DNA of 64,000 bases from CAZBBC01 sp964489835 (GTDB lineage: Bacteria > Calditrichota > Calditrichia > JAJRVZ01): assembly GCA_964489835.1 (NCBI GenBank), contig CAZBBC010000009.1, forward strand, positions 15,666-79,665. The letters are read 5' to 3'. Every line of letters starts with the position of its first letter. The stretch's first letter is position 1. The position numbers and the translations under genes were made by a program. Below are positions 63,956 through 64,000 of this stretch, piece after piece. Below the pieces are notes generated by a model. The model was not told the origin of the DNA. It saw nothing but the letters and a program-made list of their open reading frames with translations, and did not search any database.

Positions 63956-64000
63956 CCGCTAGCGCGGTCCACCCCTCCCTGTCCGGCAAAGCCGGACAGG
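63956..64000. repeat. CCTGTCCGGC hairpin repeat at the window end
   Basis: CCTGTCCGGC AAA GCCGGACAGG (63978-64000) is a perfect 10-base-pair hairpin, preceded by the palindrome CGCTAGCG and pyrimidine-rich CCACCCCTCC. It is another repeat family and may continue beyond the window. Confidence 0.75.

Noticed and set aside
1..64000. CRISPR arrays, tRNA or rRNA genes, intact insertion sequences
   Set aside because: No regularly spaced direct repeats, no cloverleaf or rRNA text, and no transposase frame were recognised.

Overview
The window looks like the chromosome of an AT-rich Gram-negative bacterium. It carries several lipoprotein signals, Tat signals, a TonB-dependent receptor with a carboxypeptidase-regulatory-like N-terminus, a FadL-type outer membrane protein, DsbD and anhydromuramic acid kinase. 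This mix, together with many intergenic palindromic repeats, suggests a lineage of the FCB group (Calditrichota/KSB1/Marinimicrobia-like). That placement is an inference from gene content only. I saw no rRNA, tRNA, CRISPR array, phage or intact transposon.

Left part (1-21.5 kb): an accessory, catabolic-looking region. It holds two exported Cys-type sulfatases, a Tat-exported sugar-isomerase-like protein, a five-bladed-propeller glycosidase-like protein, an amidase lipoprotein, a DUF3857/transglutaminase lipoprotein, an acid phosphatase lipoprotein and an orphan E1 alpha/beta pair. It also holds a periplasmic molybdenum aldehyde oxidoreductase operon (order A-C-B) followed by a four-cysteine small protein and an SDR. 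Gene decay is visible here. The sugar isomerase has an in-frame TGA with about 53 well-formed residues beyond it. A zinc-ribbon membrane protein has a TAA at codon 6 behind a strong ribosome binding site. A thioredoxin-like C-terminal remnant lies upstream of the oxidoreductase operon. Intergenic spaces are filled with several families of short inverted repeats.

Middle part (21.5-41 kb): housekeeping and transport genes. These are an Na/Pi cotransporter with PhoU-like partner, an SLC13 symporter, an aldehyde dehydrogenase, ferritin, a thioesterase, GtrA, a VIT-vWA protein with an AgmX/TonB-like end, saccharopine dehydrogenase, a GGDEF-EAL protein, a zinc-ribbon potassium channel, a parvulin lipoprotein, pyrD, and a queuosine precursor operon (queD-queE-queF-queC) that is split by an intergenic repeat block.

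Right part (41-64 kb): cell envelope, protein quality control and regulation. It contains a very large GH13 protein coupled to a dimeric dUTPase, and an active HtrA protease translationally coupled to a catalytically degenerate HtrA-like partner. DsbD, a lipoprotein plus TonB receptor plus AnmK group, an SGNH lipoprotein and a FadL-like porin follow. A TlpA-like thioredoxin, an NCS2 purine permease, an NtrC-type sigma-54 activator and a hybrid-style histidine kinase/receiver pair complete the window. No single gene cluster here is clearly a new defence or metabolic system. The best candidates for something undescribed are the TGA-interrupted isomerase, the four-Cys protein attached to the molybdenum enzyme, and the protease/pseudoprotease pair.
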